A stretch of 64,000 nucleotides of DNA from Streptomyces exfoliatus (GCF_000725545.1 NZ_JNZP01000008.1:124001-188000); one strand, 5' to 3'; shown: positions 37,567-46,823, counted from the stretch's first letter. Notes: a model not told the origin generated them from the sequence alone. A program made the numbers and translations.

Positions 37567-40023
37567 CTATTCCTGGTGCGAACCTTCGGCGCCGACCACC
37601 GCTGAGCCGCCCGCGATGATGTCCGCCTTCCACTCCATGGCTCCCGCCGAACGTCCCACCATGATCTGGTAAAGCCCCGATTCGGTCCGCCACGCCCGCT
37701 CCGCGGAAGACCAGTGCCGCAGCGCGCGCGGCCCGACGGTCACCTCGGCCGTCACCGTCCGGTCCGCGTCGGCGTGGACCGCCGCATAGCCGACGAGCCA
37801 TCGGGCGGGGCGCTCCACGCTCGATTCCGGTCGAGCCATGTACACCTGGACGACCTCACGTCCGGGACGCCTTCCGGTGTTGCGCAATCCGACCCGGACG
37901 GTGAACGGAGCTCCGATCTCGACCCGTGCCGGTGCTTCCACGTGCTCGTAGGTCCAGGTGGTGTAGCCCAGACCGTGCCCGAACCAGTAGGCGGGTTCGC
38001 GTGCTGCGCGGATCCACGCGCGGTACCCGATGTGCAGGCCCTCCGCGTAGTCGAGCCGGCCGTCGACGGGACGGGTGCGGGTGACGGGCGCGTCTGCGAG
38101 GGAGGCCGCCCACGTGGTGGGGAGCCTGCCGCCCGGCTCGCTGCGGCCGAAGAGGATGTCGGCCAGGCCGGCACCGGCCTCCTGGCCGGGGAACCAGGCG
38201 AGCAGCAGCGCGCCCACCTCGCTGCGCCAGGGCAGTTCGACCGGGCCTCCGCTGTTGACCACCGCGACGGTTCGGGGGTTGGCGGCGGCGACCGCGCGTA
38301 CGAGGTCGTCCTGAGGGCGGCCGAGGGAGAGGTCCGTGCGGTCGTACCCTTCCGTCTCGCTGTGCTCGGTCGTGCCGACGAAGACGATCACGGCGTCCGC
38401 GCCGCGGGCCGCGTCCACGGCCTCGGCGAGGGCGGCCGCCGAGTCGCGGGCCGGTGGCGCGGCGGCGACGACCGTGGCACGGCCGGTGCCGGAGGCGAGT
38501 TCGCGACGTGCCACGAGGAGAACGGGGCGCGTCCGTTCCAGGTGCGCCCGCGCGGTGTGCAGGGGCGGGGTGACATGCACGATCGCCGGATCGTCGGTCT
38601 CACAGGGGTAGGTTCCGTCGAGGACGGCACGCCCGTCGACGGTGAGCGTCATCCGGCCGAAGCCGCCCATGCCGAAGGTCCACGTTCCGGTGGTCTCGGG
38701 CTGGAGCAGCGCGCTGATCTCCACCGTGTGCGCGCCGGGAACCGCCTCGGGTTCGAGCTGCCTGCCCGACAGGCGCCGCTCGGCGTACAGTTCACGTCCT
38801 TCGACGTCCAGACAGCGCAGCAGCACACCGGGCTCCCCCGACCTCGGATCGGTGCACCGACCGGTGTCCAGCGGCGACGGGGGCACGTTCGAGGTGGGGC
38901 CCGGGGCGTACACCACACGGCTCCGCCCGCGCAGTCGTGCGCGGATGCCGTCGAGCGGTGTGACCACCGCCGAGGGGAACACACCGGCACTGCCGCCCCC
39001 CTGTACACGGGGTGACGCGGCGTGTTCACCGATGACCGCGACCGTCGAGAGGGCGCCGACGTCGAGAGGCAGGATGCCCTCGTTGCGCACCAGCACCGTC
39101 CCCGCCACGACCGCACGCCGCAGCAGCGGCCGGTCGTTCCGCGGCCCCGGAGGGCGGCGACGGTGCTCCTCGAACGCGCCGACGCGGGCCGCGAGCCGGA
39201 GGAGTCGCCGTACCTTGTCGTCGATGGCCTCCAGAGGGACACGGCCGTCGTCCACGGCTCGGACGAGGCCTGTGGCCCAGGGCCCCTGAGGCCCCGGCAT
39301 CGCCAGGTCGAGGGCCGCCCGGGCCGGCTCCTCGGTGGTACGGACGGCGGCCCAGTCCGAGACGGCGACTCCGTCGAAGCCCCATTCGCCCTTGAGCGGT
39401 TCGGACAAGAGGGGGTGCGCCGTCATCGTCGTGCCGTCGACGCCGTTGTAGCCGGCCATGACCAGCCAGACACCGGCTTCCACCGCTGCTTCGAAGGGCG
39501 CGAGGTAGACCTCGCGCAGGGCCCGTTCGGAGACGCGGACGTCGGCGTGGAGCCTGTCGGACTCGGAGTCGTTGGCGACGAAGTGTTTGGCGGTGGCGGC
39601 TACTCCGTGGTCCTGGATTCCTCTGATCAGCGCGGCTCCGGTACGGGCGGTCAGCTCGGGGTCTTCCGAGAAGCACTCGAAGTGGCGCCCGGCCAGCGGA
39701 GTGCGGTGCAGGTTCAGATTGGGTGCGAGGACGACGTCGACGCCTTTGCGGACGGCCTCGGAGGCGAGCAGTCCTCCCAGGTCCGACAGGAGCTGTTCGT
39801 CCCAGGCCGCGCCGAGGGCCGAGGCGGAGGGGAGCAGCGCGGAGGTGCGCCGCTCGTCCCATGCCTCCCCTCGCACGCCCGCCGGTCCGTCGGAGCAGAC
39901 CAGCTCCCTGAGTCCGATCGCCTTCTCGGCGGCTGTCCTCCAGGTCGTGGAGCCGGTGAGCAGGCGGACCTTCTGCTCCAGGCTCAGCTTCTCGACCAAC
40001 CGGTCCAGCATGTCTTCACGCAT
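37567..40023 (-). CDS. GH3 beta-glucosidase with PA14 domain
   Basis: Family 3 glycoside hydrolase of 818 aa. The order is N-terminal TIM barrel with the nucleophile Asp in GFDGVAVSDWAAV (about residue 225) and GVDVVLAPNLNLHRTPLAGR, a PA14 insertion (around 400-520, including TTGTWTFGMGGFGRMTLTVD), the second catalytic-lobe domain (VIVFVGTTEHSETEGYDRTD), and a C-terminal fibronectin III-like domain (FTVRVGLRNTGRRPGREVVQ). No signal peptide is present, so it acts in the cytoplasm on imported oligosaccharides, although no transporter is adjacent. ATG at 40023 has AGGGA 6-7 bases upstream. A LacI-type palindrome lies 22 bases before the start. Confidence 0.93.
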   Translation of the reverse strand: MREDMLDRLVEKLSLEQKVRLLTGSTTWRTAAEKAIGLRELVCSDGPAGVRGEAWDERRTSALLPSASALGAAWDEQLLSDLGGLLASEAVRKGVDVVLAPNLNLHRTPLAGRHFECFSEDPELTARTGAALIRGIQDHGVAATAKHFVANDSESDRLHADVRVSERALREVYLAPFEAAVEAGVWLVMAGYNGVDGTTMTAHPLLSEPLKGEWGFDGVAVSDWAAVRTTEEPARAALDLAMPGPQGPWATGLVRAVDDGRVPLEAIDDKVRRLLRLAARVGAFEEHRRRPPGPRNDRPLLRRAVVAGTVLVRNEGILPLDVGALSTVAVIGEHAASPRVQGGGSAGVFPSAVVTPLDGIRARLRGRSRVVYAPGPTSNVPPSPLDTGRCTDPRSGEPGVLLRCLDVEGRELYAERRLSGRQLEPEAVPGAHTVEISALLQPETTGTWTFGMGGFGRMTLTVDGRAVLDGTYPCETDDPAIVHVTPPLHTARAHLERTRPVLLVARRELASGTGRATVVAAAPPARDSAAALAEAVDAARGADAVIVFVGTTEHSETEGYDRTDLSLGRPQDDLVRAVAAANPRTVAVVNSGGPVELPWRSEVGALLLAWFPGQEAGAGLADILFGRSEPGGRLPTTWAASLADAPVTRTRPVDGRLDYAEGLHIGYRAWIRAAREPAYWFGHGLGYTTWTYEHVEAPARVEIGAPFTVRVGLRNTGRRPGREVVQVYMARPESSVERPARWLVGYAAVHADADRTVTAEVTVGPRALRHWSSAERAWRTESGLYQIMVGRSAGAMEWKADIIAGGSAVVGAEGSHQE

Positions 40024-40044
40024 GGCTTTCCCTGCTTCTCTCCG

Positions 40045-40060
40045 GGAGAGCGCGCTCTCC
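40045..40060 (-). promoter_or_regulatory. LacI-type operator upstream of the GH3 gene
   Basis: GGAGAGCGCGCTCTCC is a perfect 16-base palindrome, made of half-sites GGAGAGC/GCTCTCC with 2 bases between. It lies in the 5' region of the GH3-lacI unit. The same half-sites, without the spacer, occur at 45950-45963. Confidence 0.7.
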
Positions 40061-40067
40061 ATCGAGG

Positions 40068-40103
40068 GCCCGGCCGCCCCCGGGACGAGCGGGGCGGCCG
40101 GGC
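40068..40103 (-). terminator. terminator after DUF1996 gene
   Basis: A perfect 13-bp stem, GCCCGGCCGCCCC (40068-40080) with its complement at 40091-40103, and a 10-base loop. It separates the DUF1996 gene from the GH3 promoter. Confidence 0.8.
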
Positions 40104-40124
40104 TCGGCGGAAACGTCGGCCCGG

Positions 40125-41213
40125 TCAGGGCAGTCGGTGGTCCGCGTTCAGCACGGCACCGCGTTCTGGGCGGTAGAGGTCGAAGCCCCGTGTGTCGCAC
40201 TGCAGGCCGTCGACGACGCAGTGGTCGACCAGGGCCTTGAGGGTGCGCTCCTCCCACGCGTTGAAGAAGTCGTAGTGGAAGGAGTAGCCGCGGCCGCTGG
40301 CCAGGCGGACCTGGGACATGTCGCCGTTGACCGGCCACGCCATCTTGAACTCGATCATCGGCAGGGCGACCGGGTGGGAGGCCGGGCACATGTTGTCGTT
40401 GGTGCCGGGCTTGACCACCGGGTAGGCCATGTGGCTCTTGTGGTCGGGAGTGTCGAGGTACAGGCCGTTCCAGCAACTGGGGGCCTGCATGCGCAGGTTG
40501 AGCTGAACGTCGGGCCGGCTCGGACAGCTCGCCGGGATGTCGGTGTTGAAGAAGCTGTCACCGCATTCCCAGCCCTCGACGAAGCCCTTGTGGGCGCGGA
40601 ACTCCGCGGCGGTCTGCATCGGGTTGCCGACGACGAACCGCAGACCCTTGGGGAAGGGTCGCACGCTCCGGTAGTCGGTCACGCCCGCCTTGTAGTAGAT
40701 GACCTGCGGGCCCACGGGCAGGATCTTCTGGTCGCCCTTGTACAGCGAGGGCATCCAGTACGCGGAGGCGTCCGCGGGCGCCTTGCAGGTGGTGTTCCCG
40801 CCGTAGAGCGATCCGGTGGTGCTGGCGGCGTCGGTGGAGGTGTTGCCCATGAAGGTGTGGTCGTGGGACTTGCCGAACTGGCCCGGGTAGACGATCGGGT
40901 CGTCCGGCGCTGTGTGGGTGACGGAGCAGCCGGCCTGGAACTCGTGGTGGTAGGCCGGGGGCGGGGTGGCTGTGGACGGTGTCACACCGGTGACCTGGGG
41001 TATGGCCGGGATGTAGCCGTCTCCGTCGGCGTCGTCGCCCGAGGCCTGGGTGGAGGCGGCCATGACGTGTCCGCTGTGTGCGTCGGCCGCGACGGCGGGC
41101 GGGGGGCTGTTGTCCGTGTCCGCGGCGGAGGCGATGGTGCCGATGCCGAGCACGCCGGCGATGAGGGCCGTGCCGAGGAGGAGTGCGGGGAGCCGCTGAG
41201 GACTCGATCTCAT
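40125..41213 (-). CDS. secreted DUF1996 protein
   Basis: Secreted protein of 362 aa with a clear signal peptide (LPALLLGTALIAGVLGIGTIASA, cleaved near ASA-AD). After a low-complexity linker the rest is a DUF1996 domain: YHHEFQAGCSVTHTAPDDPI, YPGQFGKSHDHTFMGNTSTD, SAYWMPSLY and CPSRPDVQLNLRMQAPSCWNG. It is rich in Cys and His. DUF1996 proteins occur in fungi and actinobacteria and often accompany carbohydrate-active enzymes; the biochemical role is unknown. AGGAGA precedes the ATG at 41213. It is the last of three secreted-protein genes on this strand. Confidence 0.85.
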   Translation of the reverse strand: MRSSPQRLPALLLGTALIAGVLGIGTIASAADTDNSPPPAVAADAHSGHVMAASTQASGDDADGDGYIPAIPQVTGVTPSTATPPPAYHHEFQAGCSVTHTAPDDPIVYPGQFGKSHDHTFMGNTSTDAASTTGSLYGGNTTCKAPADASAYWMPSLYKGDQKILPVGPQVIYYKAGVTDYRSVRPFPKGLRFVVGNPMQTAAEFRAHKGFVEGWECGDSFFNTDIPASCPSRPDVQLNLRMQAPSCWNGLYLDTPDHKSHMAYPVVKPGTNDNMCPASHPVALPMIEFKMAWPVNGDMSQVRLASGRGYSFHYDFFNAWEERTLKALVDHCVVDGLQCDTRGFDLYRPERGAVLNADHRLP

Positions 41214-41352
41214 GGGGATCTCCTGCCCATGGGGGTGGTTCGCGTGGACGCGAACACGCCACGCGACTGGTGTGCTGGGTTCCCGTGCGGTGGTGCCGGG
41301 GTGGCGGAGCCGAGCGGCAGGCCCCGCCTCCCGTCATGGGGGTCCGGCGTCG

Positions 41353-43527
41353 TCAGCTGTGGACGCCGAACTCGTGGAGGGAGTAGCCCCATCCGGTGCC
41401 GCGGGCGGTGAGCTGGAGCTTGACGTACCGGGCGGTGGTGGCGGTCTCGATGGTGTCGATGTCACCGTTGCCGGTGGTGGTGGTGTGGACGGTCCGCCAG
41501 GTCGTGCCGTTGTCGGAGACCACAACCTCGTAGGACTTGGCGTAGGCGGGGTCCCAGACGAGCTGGAGCGTGCGGATGGGCTTGGCCGAGCCCAGGTCGA
41601 CCTGGATCCACTGCGGGTCGCTCCAGTCGCTGGCCCAGCGCGTCCCGGTGTCGCCGTCGAAGGCGTTGGCGGCGGGGCAGGGGCAGTCGCCGTAGGAGGC
41701 CTGGGCGGAGGAGGCGGTGGCGGGCCTGTTCAGGGCGATGTTCGTGCCGCTGACGGGCGGGGCTACGACCTTGAGGGACTTCGTCTCGATGCCGGCGTTG
41801 CCGCGGCCGTCCTCGGCCTGGATGTAGACCTTCCACACGCCCAGCTTCTCGGGCGCGGTGACGGCGAAGGTGTTGTCGCCCAGGGAGCGGTACTGCGCGT
41901 CGACGAGACGCTTGTCGCCGTTGACGTGGTTTCCGCTCAGGTAGATCTTGGGTGTGATCGGGTCGCCGTCGGGGTCGCGGATGTCGGCGCGGACGGTGAA
42001 CTCACGCCCCGCCGGGGCCGCGGAGGCCGGGCTGACGGTCATGTTCGTGATCACCGGCGGAGTGTTGTCGCCCGTGGTGGAGCCGGTGTACGCCTTCTTC
42101 ACGGCGTAGTACGACAGTCGCTTCAGACCGTCGGGCAGCAGGTTGAACCAGACGCCGCCGAAGTCGTGCTCCAGGCCGTAGTGGAAGAGGGTGGCGCCGA
42201 GGGCGACGCCCCGATGGCCGGTGACGCAGCCCCAGGCCGTGGTGTAGCCGTCGGCCTTCTGGACGTCGGTGGGCTCGTCGGGGATGCCGTTGACGTCGTC
42301 GGGGACCTCCCACTCGCCGGCGGGGCCGCCCTCGGTGATGATGTACGGCTTGTCGTAGCCTCCGTCGATCCAGTCCTGGCGCACCTTGCAGAGGTTGCCG
42401 TAGGAGTTCATCGAGTACAGGTCGAGGTCCGGGGCGTTGCGCTTGTAGTACGGCCAGGCGCCGGTCCACGCGTCCGTCGAGGTCACGGGGTGGTCGGGGT
42501 CGATGGAGTGGATCTTCTTGGCGACGTCGTTGACGAAGGTCGTGTAGGCGTTGCGCTGGGCCTCCAGCTCGGTGCCGCCGTAACAGTTCTGCAGGCCGAG
42601 GACGGACTCGTTGCCGACGTTCCACATCAGCGTCGCCGGGTGGGACTTGTAGGTGTCGACCCACTTGGCGAACTCGGTGAGCATGGTGCTCTTGTACGTC
42701 GTGTCGGTGACGTAGTTGACGCAGCCGCCGGAGCCGGGGCCGCCGCCGGGCTGGAGCCAGAAGCCGTTGACGACCTTCAGCCCCTGGGCGGCCGCGGCGT
42801 CGAGCAGGGGCTTGCTGGAGGCGTCCGTCCCCCAGGTCCTGACGGTGTTGACGCCCATGGACTTGAGGTCCGGCATGTAGCGGGGGGCGTCGGCCATCGC
42901 CGGGCCCCAGGTGAGGCCCTTGACCGTGTACGGCCGCCCGCCGACGGTCAGCTGCCAGTCGCCCTGCGAGCCGGTGACCCTGACCGCGCCCGCCGGTGGA
43001 GGATTGGTTCCGCCGTCGGTGCCGTAGACCTGGAACTCCCACAGGGAGTAGCCGTAACCGCCGGAGCGCGCGAGGCCCTGCATGCGGACGTACCGACCCG
43101 AGCCGGAGACGGCGAGGTCGTCCGTGCCGCCGTCGCCGGCCGTCACGGTCTTCAGGGTGCGCCAGTCGGTGCCGTTGTCGGATGCCTGGATCTCGTAGTT
43201 CCTGCCGTAGGCGCCTTCCCAGGTCAGGACGGTGCGGCTCAGGTCCTTGCTCGCGCCGAGGTCGACCTGGATCCACTGGGCGTCGGTCCACTGGCTCGCC
43301 CAGCGGGTTCCGGTCAGGTTGCCGTCGAACGCGGCGGCCGCACTGTAGGCGTCGCCCTCGATCGACGAGGCGGTGGCGGTCCTGCCCTGGGAGAGAAGTG
43401 TTTCCGCGGCCTGCGCCCGTGGGGCCAGGCTCAGGGTGAGCGAGGACGCCAGAAGGGCGCCGAGCGTCACGAGGGACATTCCGTTGCGGACCGAGGAACG
43501 AGGGGGCGTGGAGGGGGGACTGGACAC
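41353..43527 (-). CDS. secreted GH2-like glycosidase flanked by two discoidin domains
   Basis: Secreted protein of 724 aa. A signal peptide (MSLVTLGALLASSLTLSLAP to AQA) is followed by an F5/8 type C/CBM32-like domain (about 40-180), a TIM-barrel catalytic domain of the GH2/GH5 clan, an Ig-like domain and a second F5/8 type C domain (about 590-724). The catalytic region starts AVRVTGSQGDWQLTVGGRPY, has the acid/base in LMWNVGNESVLG and a nucleophile candidate in PYIITEGGPAGEW. Both discoidin domains share the TRWAS and DxxWIQVDLG motifs. The substrate is unknown. GTG at 43527 is preferred to the ATG at 43548 because AGGAG lies 6 bases ahead of it. Confidence 0.82.
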   Translation of the reverse strand: MSSPPSTPPRSSVRNGMSLVTLGALLASSLTLSLAPRAQAAETLLSQGRTATASSIEGDAYSAAAAFDGNLTGTRWASQWTDAQWIQVDLGASKDLSRTVLTWEGAYGRNYEIQASDNGTDWRTLKTVTAGDGGTDDLAVSGSGRYVRMQGLARSGGYGYSLWEFQVYGTDGGTNPPPAGAVRVTGSQGDWQLTVGGRPYTVKGLTWGPAMADAPRYMPDLKSMGVNTVRTWGTDASSKPLLDAAAAQGLKVVNGFWLQPGGGPGSGGCVNYVTDTTYKSTMLTEFAKWVDTYKSHPATLMWNVGNESVLGLQNCYGGTELEAQRNAYTTFVNDVAKKIHSIDPDHPVTSTDAWTGAWPYYKRNAPDLDLYSMNSYGNLCKVRQDWIDGGYDKPYIITEGGPAGEWEVPDDVNGIPDEPTDVQKADGYTTAWGCVTGHRGVALGATLFHYGLEHDFGGVWFNLLPDGLKRLSYYAVKKAYTGSTTGDNTPPVITNMTVSPASAAPAGREFTVRADIRDPDGDPITPKIYLSGNHVNGDKRLVDAQYRSLGDNTFAVTAPEKLGVWKVYIQAEDGRGNAGIETKSLKVVAPPVSGTNIALNRPATASSAQASYGDCPCPAANAFDGDTGTRWASDWSDPQWIQVDLGSAKPIRTLQLVWDPAYAKSYEVVVSDNGTTWRTVHTTTTGNGDIDTIETATTARYVKLQLTARGTGWGYSLHEFGVHS

Positions 43528-43723
43528 GTGTGCTCCTGGCTGATTCATGACGCCGGGCGCATGGGGCCGTCCCGTCGGGCCGGCTCGCGTGCGGCGCTTC
43601 GCGTGGAGGGGGATGCACGGTGCTGCCGTACGAGCCCTTCCGGGCCGGGGCGCGGGGACGTGGTCACCCGGCCCGGAAGGGAATCGAGGCCCTCACCGCC
43701 GTACGGCGGCGAGAAGAGACGCC

Positions 43724-45916
43724 TCAGGGGAAGGAGACGACGGTGGACGGCACGGTCGAGGTGCCGGCAGGGATGGTGGACGCCCCGGTGTCGTTGATGA
43801 CGTGGTTGTAGTGGCCCATGCCGCCGAGGGACACCACCAGGAGGCTGTGGAACTTCACCCCCGGCTTGACGGGTGCCTTGAAGCCGTGGCCCTGGACGAT
43901 GGTCGGGTCCACGTTGTAGTTGCAGTAGCTGCCGAGGCCCCATGCCTCGTGGGCGTTCACCGAGTCGTCGACGCGGTAGGCGGCGTACCCCTTCGTGGTG
44001 CCGTTCTGGATGGCGGCCTGGTTGGGGGCGTCGTACGCCTTCTCGTTCTGGTAGAAGATCGTGCGGCCGCGCTCGCCGTACCACTCCACGTCGTACTTGT
44101 TGAAGTGCTCGACGAACAGGCCGGTGGCGAGCACGTCGTCGCCGTTGACCCGGACGCCGTAGTCGGCGCGGTTGGTCTCCCAGCCCCAGCCCTCGCCGTG
44201 GTCGGCGCGCCAGACCCAGGTGTGGTCGATGATCGCGTCGTCGCTGTTCACGACCATGCTGGTGGTGGCCTTGCCGGCGCCGGCGCCGCCGATGCGGATG
44301 TACACGTCCTGCACGGTGGTGGGGTTGGCGGCGTGGTCGGCGCCGGCGCCCTGAGGCCCGATCTCGAGCAGCGTCGGCGAGTTGACCGGACCGGCGTCGA
44401 TCAGGAAGCCGGCGAGCCGGACACCGTCGACGTCGGCGACCCTCATCGCGGTGACGCCGTTGTCCGGGATGATCGTCGCGAGGCCGAGGCCGAGCACGAT
44501 GGTGTTGGCGCGGTTCACGTTGATCGTCCGGTCGACGTGGTAGACGCCCGGGGTGAAGAGCAGGTTCAGACCCTGCGCGAGGGCCTGGTTGATGGTGGCG
44601 GCGGTGGCGCCGGGCTTGACCACGTAGAACTGGCTGAGCGGGATGGACTGCCCCTGAGGGGTGCCGTTCGCCCAACTGGTGCCGCGGGCGTTGACGCGCT
44701 TGGCGGGCGCGAAGACCTTGTACTCGCCGCCGTCGAGGTAGAGGTAGGGCTTCTCGCGGGAGATCGGCGTCGTGTCGAGCGTGGTGTAGCGGGGCTCCGG
44801 GAAGGAGGTGGCCGGGGCGCCCTCCACACCTGAGAAGGTCTGGTTCCAGACGCTGTTGGACCAGCCGCCGATGGAACTGTCCCGCGTGTACCACTGCTGC
44901 TGCGAGTAGTTGCCGATCTGGCCGTCGACCTTGGAGTCGGCGATGTACCCGCCGGAGGCCCATCCGTAGCCGTTCGGCGCGAGGTTGAGACCGCCCTTGA
45001 CGTGCATGCGGCGGAAGGAGGACGCCTGCGAGACCGCCCACCGGTTCGTGCCGTTGACCGGGTTGAGGGTCAGACCCTCCGCACCGCGCCAGAAGTTCTG
45101 GGTGGCGTTGCCGTTGAACCAGCCCGCGTCGACGGTCACGTCACCGTTGATGGTGGTGTCGCCGGGGCGCAGGCCAAGGCCGGCGATCTGGGTGTAGAAG
45201 CCGATCTGCGCGTTGAGGTTGTCGTACGTGCCGGGCTTGAAGAGGAAGGCGTGTCGGCCGGAGCCGAACTGGGCCGACTCCTGCTCCTGGAAGACCTGGT
45301 CCAGCTTGCCCTGGATGTTCGGGGTCGAAGGGTCGATGACGTGGACGTTGGGGCCGAGGTCGCCGCCGCCGGGCAGGGCCGGGCCGCTGTCGCCACCGCC
45401 GTACACCTGGAACTCCCAGAGGGAGTAGCCGTAGCCGGTGGCTCGCGTCACGCCCTGCATGCGCACGTACCGGGCCGTGCCGGATACGGCGATGGTCTCG
45501 GTGCCACCCGCGCCGGTCGCGGTCGAGTAGGCCGTCGACCAGGTGGTGCCGTCCGTCGACAGTTCGATCCGGTACGCCTTGGCGTAAGCCGTCTCCCAGC
45601 GCAGCACCACCTGGCTGAGCGCGACGGAGCTGCCGAGGTCCACTTGCAGCCACTGCCCGTCCGAGGCGGCGCTCGACCAGCGCGTACCGAGATTCCCGTC
45701 GACCGCGTCGCCGGCCGGCGTCCCGTAGTGCTCCTGACTGGAGGCCGTCACCGGCTTCCCCTGGGACAGGAGCACCGGTGCCGCCTGCGCCGCCGTCGTC
45801 GGGACCACCGCGAGGAGCGTGGCGGCCAGTGCGGTGACGACGCCGGCCGCGAGACCGCGCCGCACGCGTCCGCGGGCTGGTGGTGAGGCCGCCAGAGGCA
45901 TGCCGAATGTGGACAT
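43724..45916 (-). CDS. secreted right-handed beta-helix enzyme with discoidin domain
   Basis: Secreted protein of 730 aa. A signal peptide (VVTALAATLLAVVPTTAAQA) is followed by an F5/8 type C/CBM32-like domain (about 50-180, ending YGYSLWEFQVYG). The rest is a long parallel beta-helix with turns such as LLFTPGVYHVDRTINVNRAN, TIVLGLGLATIIPDNG, VRLAGFLIDAG, VQDVYIRIGGAG and TWVWRADHGEG. Homologues are often labelled adenylyl cyclase, which the sequence does not support. A polysaccharide hydrolase or lyase of the pectin-lyase-like fold is the better reading. AAGGAGA precedes the ATG at 45916. A LacI-type palindrome lies 34 bases upstream of the start. Confidence 0.75.
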   Translation of the reverse strand: MSTFGMPLAASPPARGRVRRGLAAGVVTALAATLLAVVPTTAAQAAPVLLSQGKPVTASSQEHYGTPAGDAVDGNLGTRWSSAASDGQWLQVDLGSSVALSQVVLRWETAYAKAYRIELSTDGTTWSTAYSTATGAGGTETIAVSGTARYVRMQGVTRATGYGYSLWEFQVYGGGDSGPALPGGGDLGPNVHVIDPSTPNIQGKLDQVFQEQESAQFGSGRHAFLFKPGTYDNLNAQIGFYTQIAGLGLRPGDTTINGDVTVDAGWFNGNATQNFWRGAEGLTLNPVNGTNRWAVSQASSFRRMHVKGGLNLAPNGYGWASGGYIADSKVDGQIGNYSQQQWYTRDSSIGGWSNSVWNQTFSGVEGAPATSFPEPRYTTLDTTPISREKPYLYLDGGEYKVFAPAKRVNARGTSWANGTPQGQSIPLSQFYVVKPGATAATINQALAQGLNLLFTPGVYHVDRTINVNRANTIVLGLGLATIIPDNGVTAMRVADVDGVRLAGFLIDAGPVNSPTLLEIGPQGAGADHAANPTTVQDVYIRIGGAGAGKATTSMVVNSDDAIIDHTWVWRADHGEGWGWETNRADYGVRVNGDDVLATGLFVEHFNKYDVEWYGERGRTIFYQNEKAYDAPNQAAIQNGTTKGYAAYRVDDSVNAHEAWGLGSYCNYNVDPTIVQGHGFKAPVKPGVKFHSLLVVSLGGMGHYNHVINDTGASTIPAGTSTVPSTVVSFP

Positions 45917-46196
45917 AAAGGGGTCTCCTTGAAGCGAGGAAGGCGCCCGGGAGAGCGCTCTCCGGAACCATGCCCGCCCCCACAGACACGGTCAATATCT
46001 CGGACAAGGCTTTTCTTTTTGCTTGACTTAAGTGTCAACGGAGGTGCCTCCAGGGGCAGATCGCGCTAGCCGACGCAAGAAGGCGCGCGACCTGCGCGTT
46101 CTCGTCCGGGCACCGGTCCGCAGCCGTGCGAGCCTTGTGGCGTGCGTCACGTTCCGGGAACTCGTTCGGGGTGGGCGGACAGTGCGGGGAATGGAG
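45917..46196. promoter_or_regulatory. divergent region, beta-helix gene and ECF sigma gene
   Basis: No gene is supported; the sigma-factor frame runs open upstream of 46197 but lacks a start with a ribosome site. AT-rich sequence at 45990-46038 includes TTGAC-TTAAGT-GTCAA (46023-46038), an inverted repeat that may be an operator or a -35 region. Confidence 0.45.
45950..45963 (-). promoter_or_regulatory. LacI-type operator upstream of the beta-helix gene
   Basis: GGAGAGCGCTCTCC is a perfect 14-base palindrome of the classic LacI/GalR type with a central CG. The left flank CCGGGAGAGCGC is identical to that of the site before the GH3 gene. Confidence 0.75.
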
Positions 46197-46823
46197 ATGA
46201 GTGTGCGTGCCCGGATACGGGCGGGCGACACCGATGCGTTCGGGTCGCTCTTCGACGACAGTGCCCGGGCGGTGTACAACCACGCCTTCCGGCTGACCGG
46301 GGACTGGTCGGTGGCCGAGGACGTGCTCCAGCTGACCTTTCTGGAGGCCTGGCGGTTGCGGAGGTCGGTCGATCCCGACGGGGGTTCGCTGCGGCCCTGG
46401 CTCCTCGGGATCGCCACGAACGTCGCGCGGAACACCCGCCGGGCGGGCCGGCGGCACGAGGCGGCCGTGAACCGGCTGCCGCGTGCGGAGGCGCTTCCGG
46501 ACTTCGCCGAGGACCTGGTCGAGCGGATCGACGACGCGGGCCGGATCGCCGTGCTGCAGGCGGCGCTCGCCTCCCTGCGTCGGCCGGAGCGTGAGGTGGT
46601 CGCGCTCTGCGTCTGGTCCGGTCTGGACTACGCGGCTGCGGCGGAGGCGCTGGGCATTCCGGTCGGCACCGTCCGCTCCCGGCTCTTCCGCGCCCGCAAG
46701 AAGCTGCACGCGTACGTCGGTACCGAACTGCCCGCCCGGGACGGGAACTCGGACCCCGGTCGCGGACAGGTAAAGGGTGACCACGTTCGCGCCGTCCCCA
46801 CCGTCCAGGAGGAAACCCGATGA
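46197..46823 (+). CDS. ECF sigma factor (SigJ/RpoE-like)
   Basis: Extracytoplasmic-function sigma factor of 208 aa. Region 2 is at about residues 15-80 (FDDSARAVYNHAFRLTGDWS, then AEDVLQLTFLEAWR) and region 4 at about 120-175 (LRRPEREVVALCVWSGLDYA, then GIPVGTVRSRLFRARKKLH). It directs RNA polymerase to a small stress or envelope regulon. ATG at 46197 is chosen because GGGGA lies 6 bases upstream; ATG at 46191 is possible, and frames starting further upstream look spurious. The stop overlaps the start of the next gene (ATGA), whose product is the usual partner of this sigma-factor group. Confidence 0.9.
   Translation: MSVRARIRAGDTDAFGSLFDDSARAVYNHAFRLTGDWSVAEDVLQLTFLEAWRLRRSVDPDGGSLRPWLLGIATNVARNTRRAGRRHEAAVNRLPRAEALPDFAEDLVERIDDAGRIAVLQAALASLRRPEREVVALCVWSGLDYAAAAEALGIPVGTVRSRLFRARKKLHAYVGTELPARDGNSDPGRGQVKGDHVRAVPTVQEETR

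Noticed and set aside
43724..45916. Adenylyl cyclase function for the beta-helix protein
   Set aside because: No cyclase motif is seen; a signal peptide, a discoidin domain and beta-helix turns point to a carbohydrate-active protein.
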